DNA of 64,000 nucleotides from Candidatus Symbiopectobacterium sp. 'North America' (GCF_015762685.1 NZ_PEHF01000084.1:152813-216812); one strand, 5' to 3'; positions 1 to 10,704 are shown, numbered from the stretch's first letter. Made by a program: numbers and translations. The notes: a model not told the origin generated them from the letters alone.

Positions 1-275
1 CCGTCCGGCCCCGCCTCCAGCAACAATTGCGCTACCGCCCGCCGACGTCACTCCGTGATATCATTGTATATCTCTGGCTCCTGCTCACGCAGCGCTTCGC
101 GAATACGCTGTAAATCGCTGGCCTGCACCGCGCTTAGCGCCGGGTGAAAGTCTTGCAGAAAGTGCATCGATTCCAGTTGGGTACGCTGAATGACTTCACG
201 GTTATCGTACAGCGTATCGTCTAAATCAAACGTCATGGCAGCTATCGGTGCCAGTGGACGATAAAAATGCATCAT
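1..275 (-). pseudogene. yigB: HAD phosphatase YigB, 5' part with nonsense codon
   Basis: This is the start of yigB, a HAD-superfamily phosphatase that in E. coli acts on a phosphorylated riboflavin precursor. The first 75 codons read cleanly and carry HAD motif I (DLDDTLYD, about residues 17-24). Codon 76 is TGA (positions 50..48) where relatives have a Trp; in the same frame the homology continues (RRRAVAQLLLEAG) to the window edge, so a single TGG to TGA change is the simplest reading. The start ATG overlaps the xerC stop in an ATGA junction, as expected for the dapF-yigA-xerC-yigB operon. Most of the gene lies outside the window, so further lesions cannot be judged. Confidence 0.85.
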
Positions 276-1189
276 GTCTTCCCTCGTTTGGCACGTGGGT
301 GTGCGGCATCGTACACCGTCGCCAAATGCTGAAAATCCAAATGGGTATAAATTTGCGTGGTAGAAAGGTTGGCATGCCCCAGCAGTTCCTGCACCGCGCG
401 CAGGTCACCGCTCGATTCCATCATATGGGTGGCAAAAGAGTGACGTAGCTTATGCGGATGGACGTGACTGTTCAGCCCCTGCTTGATCCCCCACTCGGCA
501 AAACGCTTTTGCACGTTGCGCATCGAAATACGCTTGCCCTGCCGGGTAATGAAGATGGCATCATCTTCCGGGCCAAACAGCTCACGGCGTTCCAGCCACT
601 CACGCAGCCAGTGCACGGCGGTACGTCCCAGCGGCAGCTTGCGCTCTTTGCTGCCCTTACCCACGACCCACACTTCGCCGCCGTCCAAATCGACATGACG
701 ACACTCCATGCCAACCAGTTCCGCCAAACGTAAGCCCGCGCCGTACATCACTTCCAGCATAGTGCGATCGCGTACCGCAAGCGGATCGTTGAGATCGATC
801 TCTAACAGGCGATTTACTTCATCCACATCTATGTTTTTCGGCAGATGTCGGCCCGCTTTGGGCGCAGAAATACCGCGCGCCGGGTTGGCAGTTAACACCC
901 CTTGCGCCACCTGCCAATCAAGAAAACTGCGCAGTGTCGAAAGACGCAGCGCCAGACTGGCCGCTTGCAGCCCACCGCGTTTGCTGCGCGCAGCCACCGA
1001 GCGCACTCCCGCCGCATCCAGCTTGTGCCAGTCGGTGATGCCCATTTCATCCAGCATGGAGGCAATGGCACCCAGTTGACGGCAGTAATTTTCCTGTGTC
1101 AGCGGGCTGAGCTGGCGTTCCGCTTTCAAATAACGTAAAAACGCTGCGACCGAGGTCAACAGTGGTGAAGGCAGCGCGGGGTCGCTCAT
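272..1189 (-). CDS. xerC: Site-specific tyrosine recombinase XerC
   Basis: XerC acts with XerD at dif sites to resolve chromosome dimers at cell division. The 305-residue product has the usual two parts: an N-terminal SAM-like core-binding domain (about residues 10-95) and a C-terminal catalytic domain. The tyrosine-recombinase residues are all visible: Arg in GAGLRLAEL, Lys in [12 protein letters not shown], His and Arg in [10 protein letters not shown], His in [10 protein letters not shown] and the nucleophile Tyr in QIYTH. Length matches the family (about 300). Its start overlaps the yigA stop and its stop overlaps the yigB start, showing tight translational coupling. No lesion is visible. 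Confidence 0.97.
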   Translation of the reverse strand: MSDPALPSPLLTSVAAFLRYLKAERQLSPLTQENYCRQLGAIASMLDEMGITDWHKLDAAGVRSVAARSKRGGLQAASLALRLSTLRSFLDWQVAQGVLTANPARGISAPKAGRHLPKNIDVDEVNRLLEIDLNDPLAVRDRTMLEVMYGAGLRLAELVGMECRHVDLDGGEVWVVGKGSKERKLPLGRTAVHWLREWLERRELFGPEDDAIFITRQGKRISMRNVQKRFAEWGIKQGLNSHVHPHKLRHSFATHMMESSGDLRAVQELLGHANLSTTQIYTHLDFQHLATVYDAAHPRAKRGKT

Positions 1190-1890
1190 ACCCGTTCAAC
1201 CCAACGCGCCAGCATATCCGGCAGCAGGTTGGCCAGGTGTTGCAACAGCACAGTACCCATGTCGTCTTGATAGTGATGGCTGTCGCGGCTGCTGAAAATC
1301 ACCAGGCCCAGCGAGTCGTTTTTTCCCAACAGCGACAGCGCCACGGAACCCACCTGCCGCGCCTGCGGTAGCAGTAACAGCAGCTCCGGCCCGTTCAGGC
1401 TGCCAAGATAGTGGTTACTGTCACGCAGACGTTGTATGCGTAGCGGTTCAAACAACGAACGCGACAGCTCCAAATGGGTAAAGCGCGAAGGCGCGCTGAT
1501 ACGCCATTTGTCACTGAACAGACGAATATCCACGCCAACCAACCCTTGTTGGCGTGCCCAGCGCTGTAGGCGTTCAAGCAAGTCATGCAGGCCAGTAGCC
1601 GCTGACAAATCGGTCTGTAACGCCAGCAGACGACGGAACAACACTTCGTTGCCACGCGCCTGCTCCATCAGAAAGGTGATCTCTTCTTCCAACTGCTCAA
1701 TGTGGTGCCGCTGGCGCGCTAACTGCCATTCAACCAGCGAGACAGTCCCCCGCACCGGGTGCGGGATGCGCATTTGTTCGACCTGCCGCGCATTGCGAAT
1801 AAAGAAATCAGGGTTCTGTTGCAGGAACTGCAAAATCAGTTCGTCACTCAGTGCGCTCTGGCGTTCTGCCTGTTCCTCGACCTGCTTCAT
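1186..1890 (-). CDS. yigA: DUF484 protein YigA
   Basis: A conserved DUF484 protein of 234 residues, the same size as E. coli YigA (235). The N-terminal part holds the conserved block with NPDFFIRN and [13 protein letters not shown], followed by a basic heptad-like helix (about residues 55-90) and a GAF-like C-terminal part ending in ARWVERV. Its biochemical function is not known. It sits between dapF and xerC with 4-base overlaps on both sides, so it is translated as part of that operon. Confidence 0.93.
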   Translation of the reverse strand: MKQVEEQAERQSALSDELILQFLQQNPDFFIRNARQVEQMRIPHPVRGTVSLVEWQLARQRHHIEQLEEEITFLMEQARGNEVLFRRLLALQTDLSAATGLHDLLERLQRWARQQGLVGVDIRLFSDKWRISAPSRFTHLELSRSLFEPLRIQRLRDSNHYLGSLNGPELLLLLPQARQVGSVALSLLGKNDSLGLVIFSSRDSHHYQDDMGTVLLQHLANLLPDMLARWVERV

Positions 1891-2711
1891 AAATGAATAA
1901 ATCCATCATAGACATGGGTGGCAGGACCGGTCATATAAAGCGGATGCCCGACCCCTTTCCAATGGATATCCAGATCGCCCCCCGGTAACGAGACGCGAAC
2001 CTCATCCGCCAATAACCCTTGTTGAATACCCACCGCCACGGCGGCACAGGCACAGCTGCCACAGGCCTGCGTTTCGCCCGCGCCACGCTCGTAGACCCGC
2101 AGGCGTATGTGGCTACGGTCAACAATCTGCATGAACCCGACGTTGACGCGCTCAGGAAAACGCTCGTGGCTTTCCAGCACCGGGCCAAGGGTTTCCACAT
2201 TGGCCGTATCAACATCGTCAACCTGAATCACACGGTGAGGGTTGCCCATGGAAACCACGCCGCACAACACCTTATGATCGTTGGCGCGCAGGATATAGGT
2301 TTTCTCCGCCTTGGCGGCCCGAAACGGCACGCGCTGCGGTTCAAAATCCGGCTCGCCCATGTTCACCCGCACCAGCTCATCATCCGTGACGCTGAGCACC
2401 ATGCGCCCGGTATGGGTACTCACCGCAATATCGCGTTTGTTGGTCAGTCCTTTGATACGCACGAAACGGGCGAAACAGCGTGCGCCGTTACCGCACTGGG
2501 CCACTTCGCTGCCGTCCGCATTGAAAATGCGGTAGTGAAAATCCAGCTCAGGATCGTAAGGCGGCTCGACCACCAGCAATTGATCAAACCCTACCCCACG
2601 ATGGCGATCCGACAAACGGCGAATCAGCTCCGGCGAAAAATAGACATTTTGTGTAACGGCATCGACAACCATAAAATCATTGCCCAAACCGTGCATTTTA
2701 GCGAACTGCAT
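1887..2711 (-). CDS. dapF: Diaminopimelate epimerase
   Basis: DapF converts LL- to meso-diaminopimelate for lysine and peptidoglycan synthesis in the cytoplasm. I chose the ATG at 2711, which starts [13 protein letters not shown] like E. coli DapF and gives 274 residues, the family length; an upstream in-frame ATG at 2729 would add six residues. Both catalytic cysteines are present, in QCGNGARC (about residue 73) and QACGS (about 217), as is the NPH motif. One oddity: the second active-site loop reads ACGSCACA instead of the near-invariant ACGSGACA (Gly to Cys). The gene is otherwise intact. Confidence 0.95.
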   Translation of the reverse strand: MQFAKMHGLGNDFMVVDAVTQNVYFSPELIRRLSDRHRGVGFDQLLVVEPPYDPELDFHYRIFNADGSEVAQCGNGARCFARFVRIKGLTNKRDIAVSTHTGRMVLSVTDDELVRVNMGEPDFEPQRVPFRAAKAEKTYILRANDHKVLCGVVSMGNPHRVIQVDDVDTANVETLGPVLESHERFPERVNVGFMQIVDRSHIRLRVYERGAGETQACGSCACAAVAVGIQQGLLADEVRVSLPGGDLDIHWKGVGHPLYMTGPATHVYDGFIHL

Positions 2712-2792
2712 TATACTGACTCCGCTCATGTAACCGGGCGCGGTAATTGCTATCGTGACCTGTTATCCGTGATTAAAATGCAACCGTGCCGG

Positions 2793-2948
2793 TTACGGAC
2801 GCATCGACGGCTTTTGATGCGTATTCTTCTGTGCGTCTGGGGTGTTGGTCGGCTCACCGTTCGGCATATAAAGCGGCCCTTTCAACCCGCAACCCACCAA
2901 TCCCAGCAGCATCAGCGCCAGAGAAAATGAACGAAATACCTGCTTCAT
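2793..2948 (-). CDS. lptM: Small lipoprotein LptM (YifL)
   Basis: A 51-residue reading frame between dapF and cyaY, where E. coli has yifL/lptM. It begins MKQVFRSF, has a hydrophobic signal stretch and a lipobox LVGC with the acylated Cys at residue 20, followed by the diagnostic GLKGPLY motif and a Pro/Asn-rich hydrophilic tail. LptM is an outer-membrane lipoprotein that helps LptD oxidise and assemble in the LPS export machine. It lies upstream of dapF on the same strand. Confidence 0.9.
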   Translation of the reverse strand: MKQVFRSFSLALMLLGLVGCGLKGPLYMPNGEPTNTPDAQKNTHQKPSMRP

Positions 2949-3025
2949 GTCATTAAGACCTGTCAATCATCTATGCATGCTCTCTATAATCGCAGGTGGA
3001 TCATGAAAAGCAATAGGAATCGAAA

Positions 3026-3361
3026 ATGAACGACAGTGAGTTTCATCAATTAGCGGATGCGTTAATGTTGACGATCGAAGAAGCGTTGGACGACTTCGAC
3101 GGTGATGCCGATATCGATTACGAAACCAACGGCGGCGTGATGACACTGAGTTTCGAAAACGGCAGCAAGATAGTCATCAACCGCCAGGAGCCACTGCATC
3201 AGGTATGGTTGGCAACCAAAGCCGGTGGCTATCACTTTACGTATCAGCCAGGCAAGGGTCAGAAGGAACAGTGGATCTGCGATCGCAGCGGCGAATCCTT
3301 CTTTGCGCTGCTGGCGCAGGCATGCAGTGCGCAGGCCGGTGAGGACGTCTCTTTCGATTAA
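3026..3361 (+). CDS. cyaY: Frataxin-like iron-binding protein CyaY
   Basis: CyaY is the bacterial frataxin, which binds iron and modulates IscS-dependent iron-sulfur cluster assembly. The 111-residue product carries the acidic first helix ([16 protein letters not shown]), the conserved beta-sheet segment with [12 protein letters not shown] and the terminal helix after WICDRSGE. It is about five residues longer than the E. coli protein, with the extra residues in a loop before WICDR. It is divergent from lptM and convergent with cyaA, the usual arrangement. Confidence 0.96.
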   Translation: MNDSEFHQLADALMLTIEEALDDFDGDADIDYETNGGVMTLSFENGSKIVINRQEPLHQVWLATKAGGYHFTYQPGKGQKEQWICDRSGESFFALLAQACSAQAGEDVSFD

Positions 3362-3369
3362 AGCGGGAA

Positions 3370-3404
3370 AACGCTCTGTTGCCACCAAGGACAACCAGAG
3401 CGTT
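3370..3404. terminator. Hairpin between convergent cyaY and cyaA
   Basis: A 9-bp perfect inverted repeat (AACGCTCTG at 3370-3378 against CAGAGCGTT at 3396-3404) lies between the two convergent stop codons and overlaps the cyaA stop. No clear T-run follows on either strand, so a terminator role is a guess from position. Confidence 0.35.
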
Positions 3405-5958
3405 ACAGCATGTGCAGTCGCTGTTTGATCGCGGGCGACGCGCTTTCTTTGCCCGGCGATATGTTCAAATGAGATAGCGTCGTACTGCGAAAAGGAATCA
3501 CCTGCGCCCGTCCATCCAACTGCACAATCTGGTAGAACTGCGGCAGGTTGAAATTGATAAAGCTGGAGCCGTAGGTAAAGCGGTCATGGGACGAGGAGTA
3601 AAAACGGCTCACGTCACGTACCAACTCTTCCTTGCTGCCTTCACAGTGGTGATAAACCTCAACGTGGTTCGACTCATCTAGAATAAAGATATTAAAACCT
3701 TGCTCTTCCGGCAGATCTTCAAAGAAGAACTGGATGATCCCTTCGCTCGCCACGCCGTCGATAACCGCTGGAAGGTGGATATGGTTGGTCTCCACCTGCG
3801 TGGGTAACCCTTGCAGTTTGTTGTTGGAAATCGCGCCGTAGAACTCCACCGCATTTTCCAGCTTCTGCACCGATACGCTCAGACGTTCGAAGAACAGACC
3901 CCATGTCTGCCCTGCCACTTTTACCGCTTTGAAACGGCCCGGCTCTTGTCGGGTGCTGGACAGGCGTAGTTCAATGCACTCGGACACCAACTGCTGCACG
4001 CGCGTGCGAATCAAACCGCGCAGGTGTTGGCTATAGCAGAACACTTCCAGCGATTCCGGCAGCGCCGCATCCTGATGCATTTTACCCAAAATGGTTTTCA
4101 ACGCTTCCAGCACTGACTGTTCGCCGTTGAAATGCAGGGTTCGCACTTCATTCCACGAATTGCGGTACAGCAGGTCAATGCTGCCCACCAGACACTGCTG
4201 CTGCTCACCGAAACTGAACACGTCCAGATGGCGGAAATCAAAGTGCACCACCTGATTGCGGAATGCCGCCGTCGGATCGTGCTCCAGATTGACGATAATC
4301 GCCAGATGCCGAATTTCGCACGGGCTGTACAGCGCCTTGGTCGTGGGTGCCGGTAAACGCAGTGGGAAGTGGCAGGAGACGTCATCCACCAATTCGCGCA
4401 GGCGGGCAATGTCGATCTGTTCGCTGCCCTTAATGTGCAAGCGCGTGTTCGGCGTCAGCAGCCCGTTAAAATAGGCCCACGCCACCAGTTTGTTCAGGTA
4501 GCGGTTATATTCCAGCGGCTGATGGCTGATGATAGCATCCATAGACGGTGCCTGATTGTACAGATACCAGCCAGAGCGGTTGGCGCGGCCCGCCGGAACG
4601 TAGATAAAGGTCAGATCCGCTTCGGACAGGTCCGGCGAAATTTGCGGATTGAGCAGCGTCACTTTACCCGGCAGCGCTTCAAAGGCGGCATACAGTTTAC
4701 GCGTCAGTACGCCGATATCTTGCGGACTGGCACTCACGCTCAGGTTGTTGCGCCGCGCAAAGCGGATCAGGTTGCGATAGGTTTGCATCATCGCATCGAG
4801 CAATTCATTGTGCGCTTCACGCACGCGCTCGATTTTCCAGTTGGCGCGATTATCCAGCATGGCAAGGTGTTCGCTACTCCAGTCCCACTCTTGCACCAGT
4901 TGGCTTAGGATCTGCCGCCGCCAGCCGACGCAGGCTTTTTCACGCGACAGTTTTTCGCAGACTTTGAGATAAAAACAACGCCGCGCCAGATCGAGGCGCG
5001 TCGGGTCTTCAATTTGCGTGAGGTATTCGGTTACCCGATCCAGCATCATACAATAAGGGTCGAGCCCAAACGCCACGATCTCCCATTTGTGCAGCCGGGC
5101 TTTGATATCCATCGACAGCAAACGCGTGTCAGGGTATTGCCAGGAATAGGCCTCGAGCAGCAGGGTCTTCAATACCGCCTTGTACGGGGAATCGATACTT
5201 TTATACAACTGCCACAGACTGGCACCGAAATACTCTTCCGCAGAGAGCGAACTCAATCCGCCCAGGTCCAGCCACTCGTTGGGCGCAAGCGCACCCTGCG
5301 CGTAAAGCGACAGGACGTATTCGTCGTAATGCTCTTCTTCTTCAACCGGCACCATATGCCACAGTAGGCGTTTACCAGCCATGCGCACGGCAGTGCGATA
5401 AAATTCGTCTAGCAACAGGATATGCTGCGTCGAGCCGCAATCTTCGCCGCCCAGGCTGCCACTTTCATTGTGGCGAAAACGGTTCTCGTCAATCAGGAAG
5501 AAGCTGACATCCACCCCTTGCGCCGCCGCCCATTGCTCCAACAGGGTACATTTCTGCTGTAAACGCTGGTGCTCTTCGTGGTCTAGCCAGGATTGGTGGC
5601 ACACCCAGATATCCAGATCGGAAGAGCAACTCTGACCGATGGACGAGGTACTGCCCATGGAGTAAACGCCGGTAATCGGCAATTCACCTTGGGAATTGAT
5701 GGCAGGGATCTCCCCCCAGCGCAGTTCAATGCTGTCGATGTAACGCTGTTGGTTTTCATCAGGCGTGAAGGTGCACACACCGTGCGGAACCTTACCTTCA
5801 AGGTAGCCCGGCATGAGCGGATGATGGTGGTGCAATAATACGGGCAGAAGGCGATAAACCTGCTGAAAAGCGGGTTTCATTGCTTCCAGAGCGCGGTCAA
5901 CTCGCAGTTGGTTGATCGCGTCCAGTCTCTGCTTCAAAGTCTCGATGTAGAAGTACAA
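3403..5958 (-). CDS. cyaA: Class I adenylate cyclase
   Basis: CyaA makes cAMP from ATP and is activated by phosphorylated EIIA-Glc, feeding the CRP regulon. The 851-residue protein matches the enterobacterial length (848). The N-terminal catalytic half holds the nucleotidyltransferase-like signature [17 protein letters not shown] (about residues 101-117); the C-terminal regulatory half contains the conserved [13 protein letters not shown] segment. Translation starts at a TTG codon (5958..5956, reading [10 protein letters not shown]), the same weak start used in E. coli. A CRP-like site lies about 100 bases upstream. No lesion is visible. Confidence 0.96.
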   Translation of the reverse strand: MYFYIETLKQRLDAINQLRVDRALEAMKPAFQQVYRLLPVLLHHHHPLMPGYLEGKVPHGVCTFTPDENQQRYIDSIELRWGEIPAINSQGELPITGVYSMGSTSSIGQSCSSDLDIWVCHQSWLDHEEHQRLQQKCTLLEQWAAAQGVDVSFFLIDENRFRHNESGSLGGEDCGSTQHILLLDEFYRTAVRMAGKRLLWHMVPVEEEEHYDEYVLSLYAQGALAPNEWLDLGGLSSLSAEEYFGASLWQLYKSIDSPYKAVLKTLLLEAYSWQYPDTRLLSMDIKARLHKWEIVAFGLDPYCMMLDRVTEYLTQIEDPTRLDLARRCFYLKVCEKLSREKACVGWRRQILSQLVQEWDWSSEHLAMLDNRANWKIERVREAHNELLDAMMQTYRNLIRFARRNNLSVSASPQDIGVLTRKLYAAFEALPGKVTLLNPQISPDLSEADLTFIYVPAGRANRSGWYLYNQAPSMDAIISHQPLEYNRYLNKLVAWAYFNGLLTPNTRLHIKGSEQIDIARLRELVDDVSCHFPLRLPAPTTKALYSPCEIRHLAIIVNLEHDPTAAFRNQVVHFDFRHLDVFSFGEQQQCLVGSIDLLYRNSWNEVRTLHFNGEQSVLEALKTILGKMHQDAALPESLEVFCYSQHLRGLIRTRVQQLVSECIELRLSSTRQEPGRFKAVKVAGQTWGLFFERLSVSVQKLENAVEFYGAISNNKLQGLPTQVETNHIHLPAVIDGVASEGIIQFFFEDLPEEQGFNIFILDESNHVEVYHHCEGSKEELVRDVSRFYSSSHDRFTYGSSFINFNLPQFYQIVQLDGRAQVIPFRSTTLSHLNISPGKESASPAIKQRLHML

Positions 5959-6293
5959 GACGGTCCGCCTGATTATCCCAGTGCCTAGAAAAAACCCCGT
6001 GTTCCAAACTCATCAGCAATAGAATTAGAGGAGTGACTGATTAAGATAGTGCTGGAAACGTGATCAATTTAACACCTTGCTCATTGAGCGTAAAGAAACT
6101 AAAGAAAGTTAGCCACGATTAGCTTACTTTCTCTTATTGTCCCTCGCTCTATGGCATGATTACGCCGCGATCCCCAACCTCATGGTGAAAACACGCACCT
6201 TACCGTCGCTATCCAGCACCTTCAGCGCCGGAACGCTGACACCTGAGCGTCTCAGTGATACGATGGCGCTAAATGATAAAAACGGTATTAAGC
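5959..6293. promoter_or_regulatory. Divergent cyaA/hemC control region
   Basis: This 335-base stretch separates the divergent cyaA and hemC genes and must hold both promoters. The feature I can point to is the CRP-like site at 6059-6074 (listed separately). I could not assign -10 and -35 boxes with confidence. No reading frame of its own is supported. Confidence 0.6.
6059..6074 (-). promoter_or_regulatory. CRP-like binding site upstream of cyaA
   Basis: Read on the minus strand the site is TGTTAAATTGATCACG, matching the CRP half-sites TGTGA and TCACA at 8 of 10 positions. It corresponds closely to the CRP site at the E. coli cyaA P2 promoter, through which CRP-cAMP represses cyaA. Its preservation suggests the feedback loop is intact. 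Confidence 0.7.
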
Positions 6294-7235
6294 ATGGTAG
6301 ACAACACCCTTAGAATTGCCACCCGACAAAGCCCACTTGCACTGTGGCAAGCTCATTATGTGCAACAACAGTTGCAGCAATACTACCCCACGTTGCAGGT
6401 TGAACTGGTTCCCATGGTGACGCGCGGCGACATCATCCTGGACACGCCGCTGGCGAAAGTGGGCGGCAAGGGGCTGTTTGTTAAAGAGCTGGAGCGCGCT
6501 TTGCTGGAAGGTCGCGCGGATATCGCCGTGCACTCTATGAAGGATGTGCCGGTATCGTTCCCCAATGGGCTTGGCCTGTATACCATTTGTGAGCGTGACG
6601 ATCCGCGCGATGCCTTTGTTTCGAATCAGTATGCCAGCGTGGCCGATCTCCCGCTCGAAAGCTGCGTCGGCACCTCCAGCCTGCGCCGCCAGTGCCAGTT
6701 GCGCGCTCGCCGACCGGATCTGATCATCCGCGATTTGCGCGGGAACGTTGGAACTCGCCTGAGCAAGCTGGATAACGGCGACTATGACGCCATTATTTTG
6801 GCCGTTGCCGGGCTATCACGTCTGAATCTGTCAGAACGCATCCGCACGCCACTCACCCCGGAAGAGTCGCTGCCCGCCGTCGGTCAGGGCGCGATTGGTA
6901 TCGAATGCCGGGAAAATGACGCCCGTGTGCGCGAACTGCTGGCACCGCTCAACCATGAACAGACCGCCTGCCGTGTTCTTGCTGAACGCGCCATGAATCT
7001 TCGCCTCGACGGTGGCTGCCAAGTTCCGATCGGCAGCTATGCTGAACTTAATGCGGGGCAACTCTGGCTAAGAGCCTTGGTTGGCGCACCGGATGGCAGC
7101 AAGATGATTCGCGGTGAGCGCATCGGCCCCGCCAGCGAAGCGGAACGCATGGGTATCGATCTGGCTGAAGAGCTGTTAGCCAAAGGCGCAGACGCTATTC
7201 TGCACGCCGTTTATCAGGGCGCAGGCTCATCATGA
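6294..7235 (+). CDS. hemC: Porphobilinogen deaminase
   Basis: HemC polymerises four porphobilinogens to hydroxymethylbilane in heme and siroheme synthesis. I chose the ATG at 6294 ([19 protein letters not shown]), which aligns with the E. coli start and gives 313 residues; an upstream in-frame ATG at 6273 is less likely. The substrate-binding arginines ([18 protein letters not shown]) and the dipyrromethane cofactor Cys in [12 protein letters not shown] (about residue 242) are present. The stop overlaps the hemD start (ATGA). Intact. Confidence 0.96.
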   Translation: MVDNTLRIATRQSPLALWQAHYVQQQLQQYYPTLQVELVPMVTRGDIILDTPLAKVGGKGLFVKELERALLEGRADIAVHSMKDVPVSFPNGLGLYTICERDDPRDAFVSNQYASVADLPLESCVGTSSLRRQCQLRARRPDLIIRDLRGNVGTRLSKLDNGDYDAIILAVAGLSRLNLSERIRTPLTPEESLPAVGQGAIGIECRENDARVRELLAPLNHEQTACRVLAERAMNLRLDGGCQVPIGSYAELNAGQLWLRALVGAPDGSKMIRGERIGPASEAERMGIDLAEELLAKGADAILHAVYQGAGSS

Positions 7236-7972
7236 CCATTCTGGTGGCCCGCCCGTCACCAGCGGGAGAGGCACTGGTGGAACGGCTGCGCAAGCTCGGC
7301 CACGCGGCTTGCCATAGTCCGCTTATCGATTTTTCCCCCGGCAGTGAATTGCCTTCCCTATCAGCACGGCTGGCGGCGCTACGCGAGGGCGATATGTTGT
7401 TCGCGCTGTCGCAGCACACCGTGCGCTATGCCGCCGCCGCACTCACACAAGTGGGTTTACCCTGGCCCGCCGTCCCGGTTTATTACGCCATCGGACGTAC
7501 CACCGCACTGGCGCTGCATCAGGCCACCTCTCGCGCCGTTGCCTATCCGCCCGAGCGGGAAACCAGCGAAATGCTGCTGCAACTGCCAGAATTACAAAAT
7601 ATTAGTGGCAAAAACGCGCTATTATTACGAGGGAATGGCGGCAGAGAGCTGCTGGCAACAACGCTCGCAGAACGCGGCGCACAGGTCAGTTATTGTGAAT
7701 GTTATCAGCGCAGTCCGGTCTATTATGATGGGCCGGAACAGAGCCGACATTGGCAGCAACTCGGTATCGATCGTCTGGTGATCACCAGCGGCGATATGCT
7801 GCATCAGCTGTATGCGCTGGTGCCACATTATTATCGCGAATCCTGGCTGCTCCATTGCCAGGTTATCGTTGTTAGCGAACGGTTGGAGCTAGAGGCGCGC
7901 CAGCTTGGCTGGCGTGACGTGCTTATCGCGGACAATGCCGATAACGACGCGCTTGTGCGTCTGCTATCGTGA
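7232..7972 (+). CDS. hemD: Uroporphyrinogen-III synthase
   Basis: HemD closes hydroxymethylbilane to uroporphyrinogen III with inversion of ring D. The 246-residue product has the family length and shows the N-terminal [11 protein letters not shown] block, the central [16 protein letters not shown] and the C-terminal [10 protein letters not shown] segment that forms part of the two-domain fold. Sequence conservation in this family is low, so assignment rests also on position directly after hemC with a 4-base overlap and before hemX. Confidence 0.94.
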   Translation: MTILVARPSPAGEALVERLRKLGHAACHSPLIDFSPGSELPSLSARLAALREGDMLFALSQHTVRYAAAALTQVGLPWPAVPVYYAIGRTTALALHQATSRAVAYPPERETSEMLLQLPELQNISGKNALLLRGNGGRELLATTLAERGAQVSYCECYQRSPVYYDGPEQSRHWQQLGIDRLVITSGDMLHQLYALVPHYYRESWLLHCQVIVVSERLELEARQLGWRDVLIADNADNDALVRLLS

Positions 7973-8018
7973 CTGCACGGCCAACCGTACAACAAACCAG
8001 ACCATGGGATGACCCATT

Positions 8019-9164
8019 ATGACGGAACACCATACTCCTTCAACCCCACCGGAAACGGTGACAAAACGTCCTGATGCCACATTTTCGTCCTCCGACGCCG
8101 CGTCAGCGGATGAACCGCGCCGGGACCGTGCGGGACATGGCCGTGTTCTGGGTGGCGTTGCCATTGCTATCGCCCTGCTGTTAAGCGGGGGCGTGTACTA
8201 TATCGGACAGCAACAGGAGAAACAAAACGCCGCGTCCATGGCACAAATGAAGGGCGAACTGGCGGCGCTACAGCAACAGTATCAACAGGATAAAACGGCG
8301 TGGCAGGCCGCGCTGGCACAACAAAAACAGTGGCAGGACAGCACCGCGAACCAGTTGAACGGGGTCACGCGGGAATCCAGCGAACTCAGCCAGAAACTGG
8401 CCGCCCTTTCCAACCACGATACCAGCACCTGGCTGCTGGCGCAGGCGGATTTTCTGGTCAAACTGGCCGGGCGCAAGCTGTGGAGTGATAAGGATGTACT
8501 GACCGCGGGCGCACTGCTGAAAAGCGCCGATGGCAGTCTGGCTGACATGAACGATCCGAGTCTGCTTGAACTGCGCCGGGCCATTGCCAATGATATCAGC
8601 GCGCTGGCGTCAGTCGGTCAGGTGGATTTCGACGGCATTATTTTGCGGGTGAATCAGTTAACCGATCAGGTCGACAATCTACGTCTGGCCGATAACACCC
8701 AGGACGATGATGCGCCAATGGATGAAACCGACGGCGAGCTTTCGGCCACACTCAGCGAATGGCGACAGAATCTGAGCAAAAGCTGGCACAACTTCATGTC
8801 CGATTTTATTACCATTCGCCGGCGTGACAGTAATGCCGAACCCCTGCTGGCTCCGAATCAGGATTTCTACCTGCGTGAAAACATCCGAGCGCGCCTGCTG
8901 ACCGCCGCACAGGCCGTACCGCGTCATCAGAATGAGACCTTCAAACAGTCTCTGGAAGCGGTATCCACCTGGGTGCGAGCCTATTTTGATACCAGCGATC
9001 CCGGCACCAAAGCCTTTCTGGAACAGGTTGACAGCTTAAGCCAGCAGCTTGTCTCTCTGGATGTTCCTACTACGCTCCAAAGCCAGCCGCTGCTGGAAAA
9101 ACTGATGCAAACGCGAGTGCGTAATCTGTTGGCGCAATCGCCTGCGCAGCAACACGAGGGCTGA
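8019..9164 (+). CDS. hemX: Inner-membrane protein HemX
   Basis: HemX is a conserved inner-membrane protein of the hemCDXY operon; despite old names it lacks a methyltransferase domain and its role is uncertain. The 381-residue product has a hydrophilic acidic N-terminus, one transmembrane helix at about residues 46-66 ([19 protein letters not shown]), then a Gln/Ala-rich coiled coil (about 70-130) and a helical periplasmic domain. E. coli HemX is 393 residues. It follows hemD by 46 bases and precedes hemY by two. Confidence 0.92.
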   Translation: MTEHHTPSTPPETVTKRPDATFSSSDAASADEPRRDRAGHGRVLGGVAIAIALLLSGGVYYIGQQQEKQNAASMAQMKGELAALQQQYQQDKTAWQAALAQQKQWQDSTANQLNGVTRESSELSQKLAALSNHDTSTWLLAQADFLVKLAGRKLWSDKDVLTAGALLKSADGSLADMNDPSLLELRRAIANDISALASVGQVDFDGIILRVNQLTDQVDNLRLADNTQDDDAPMDETDGELSATLSEWRQNLSKSWHNFMSDFITIRRRDSNAEPLLAPNQDFYLRENIRARLLTAAQAVPRHQNETFKQSLEAVSTWVRAYFDTSDPGTKAFLEQVDSLSQQLVSLDVPTTLQSQPLLEKLMQTRVRNLLAQSPAQQHEG

Positions 9165-9166
9165 TC

Positions 9167-10348
9167 ATGCTGTTCTTGTTACTGCTCCTTATTGCTGGCG
9201 TAGTGCTTGGCCCGATGCTCGCAGGACGTCAGGGCTATGTACTGGTGCAAACCGACACCTACAACATCGAAACTAGCGTTACCGGATTGGTTATCATCCT
9301 GGTGCTGCTGTTGGTCGTCCTGTTTGCGCTGGAGTGGCTGTTGCGTCGCGTATTTCGCATCGGCGCGCGTACCCGCGGCTGGTTTCTCGGTCGTAAACGC
9401 TCGCGCGCCAGAAAACAGACCAAAGCAGCTCTGCTCAAACTGGCCGAGGGCGATTATCTTCAGGTTGAAAAACTGCTGACGCGTAACGCGGATCACGCAG
9501 AGCAACCGGTGGTGAACTATCTGCTGGCCGCCGAAGCTGCGCAGCAACGCGGTGATGAATTTCGCACTCGACAGTATCTGGAACGGGCGGTCGAAATGGC
9601 CGACACCGATCAGTTGCCGGTAGACATCACCCGCGTGCGCATCCAACTGGCTCGTAATGAGGATCACGCCGCACGCCATGGCGTCGATCGTTTGCTGGCA
9701 TACGCACCGCGCCATCCTGAAGTATTACGGTTAGCGGAACTGGCGTTCCAACGCACCCACGCTTACGGTGCGCTGTTAGATATTCTGCCTGCCATGCGCA
9801 AAACCCAGATTCGTACTGAGGATGAGTTGGAGGCATTGCGCCAATCCGCCCTGCTCGGCCTGATGGAACAAGAGATGGCGGAAGGCGGCAGCGAAGGACT
9901 GAAGCAGTGGTGGAAGGAACAAAGCTGCAAGGTGCTGCAAGATTTGCCATTGCAAGTGGCGATGGCGGAGCATCTTATTGCCTGCGACGATCACCACACC
10001 GCCCAACAGATTGTGATCGACGGTTTGAAACGTCACTACGATGAACGTCTGGTACTGCTGATGCCACGTCTGGCCGCAGGCGAACCGGCCTCGTTGGAAA
10101 AACTCCTGAGCCAGTTGCTAAAACAACACGATAACAGTGCGTTACTGCACAGTACCCAGGGACAGTTAATGCTGAAACAGGGGGAATGGCAGCAGGCCTG
10201 CGATGCGTTTGCTGCGGCGTTGGCGCTGCGCCCGGATGCCTTTGATTACGCTTGGCGCGCCGATTCCTTTGACCATCTGCGGCTGCCGGAGGAAGCGGCC
10301 CAGATGCGTCGCGAAGGGCTGTTACTCACACTACAAACCCCGTCTTAA
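9167..10348 (+). CDS. hemY: TPR inner-membrane protein HemY
   Basis: HemY of the enterobacterial type is a membrane-anchored tetratricopeptide protein, unrelated to the protoporphyrinogen oxidase of the same name. The 393 residues start with two hydrophobic segments (about 1-15 and 38-62) and continue as helical repeats, with recognisable TPR-like units at about 115-145 and near the C-terminus (LHSTQGQLMLKQGEWQQA). It is the last gene of the hem operon and is followed by a hairpin. Its role is thought to concern the late heme pathway. Confidence 0.93.
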   Translation: MLFLLLLLIAGVVLGPMLAGRQGYVLVQTDTYNIETSVTGLVIILVLLLVVLFALEWLLRRVFRIGARTRGWFLGRKRSRARKQTKAALLKLAEGDYLQVEKLLTRNADHAEQPVVNYLLAAEAAQQRGDEFRTRQYLERAVEMADTDQLPVDITRVRIQLARNEDHAARHGVDRLLAYAPRHPEVLRLAELAFQRTHAYGALLDILPAMRKTQIRTEDELEALRQSALLGLMEQEMAEGGSEGLKQWWKEQSCKVLQDLPLQVAMAEHLIACDDHHTAQQIVIDGLKRHYDERLVLLMPRLAAGEPASLEKLLSQLLKQHDNSALLHSTQGQLMLKQGEWQQACDAFAAALALRPDAFDYAWRADSFDHLRLPEEAAQMRREGLLLTLQTPS

Positions 10349-10358
10349 TCGCGCTCCC

Positions 10359-10383
10359 CGCTGCCCCACATTCTGGGGCAGCG
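10359..10383 (+). terminator. GC-rich hairpin after hemY
   Basis: A 9-bp stem (CGCTGCCCC against GGGGCAGCG) with a 7-base loop begins 11 bases past the hemY stop. There is no downstream T-run, so it may be a weak terminator or an mRNA 3' stabiliser. Confidence 0.5.
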
Positions 10384-10427
10384 CTATCCCATCAGCGAAA
10401 GAGACACACTTTTATACCGTTACGCAA

Positions 10428-10704
10428 TATACCCTAAATAATTCGAGTTGCAGGAAGGCGGCAAGTGAGTGACAAATTTGTCTGGAACAAATTTGAACAG
10501 CGCTTGCGCTGGCCCGTAGGGTGAACCTCAGGGATGAGGTTCATTCATCCCGATGAGCTTACTCAGGTAAGTGATTCGGGTGACAAATCTGCCGGGAGCA
10601 GATTTGAACGCCGCGTGCGGCGGCCTCGTAAGAGGTGAGGCCCAGGGATGGGCCGAATAACGAGTGCAGCCAACGCACATGCAACTTGAAGTATGACGGG
10701 TATA
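10428..10704. repeat. ERIC element enlarged by two related insertion blocks
   Basis: The outer and central sequences match the ERIC repeat of Enterobacterales: left end TACCCTAAATAATTCGAG, a core with GAGCTTACTCAGGTAAGTGA, and right end CTTGAAGTATGACGGGTATA. The element is about 277 bases instead of about 127 because each arm carries an extra block (10473-10545 and 10584-10659). The two blocks are related in sequence, in the same orientation, and each is made of successive small inverted repeats, starting with CAAATTTG or CAAATCTG type hairpins. It lies between hemY and the beta-glucosidase remnant. Confidence 0.85.

Noticed and set aside
2019..2930. A 303-codon frame antisense to dapF and lptM
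   Set aside because: dapF is intact with full family conservation on the other strand; the antisense frame is a by-product of its codon bias and has no recognisable domain.
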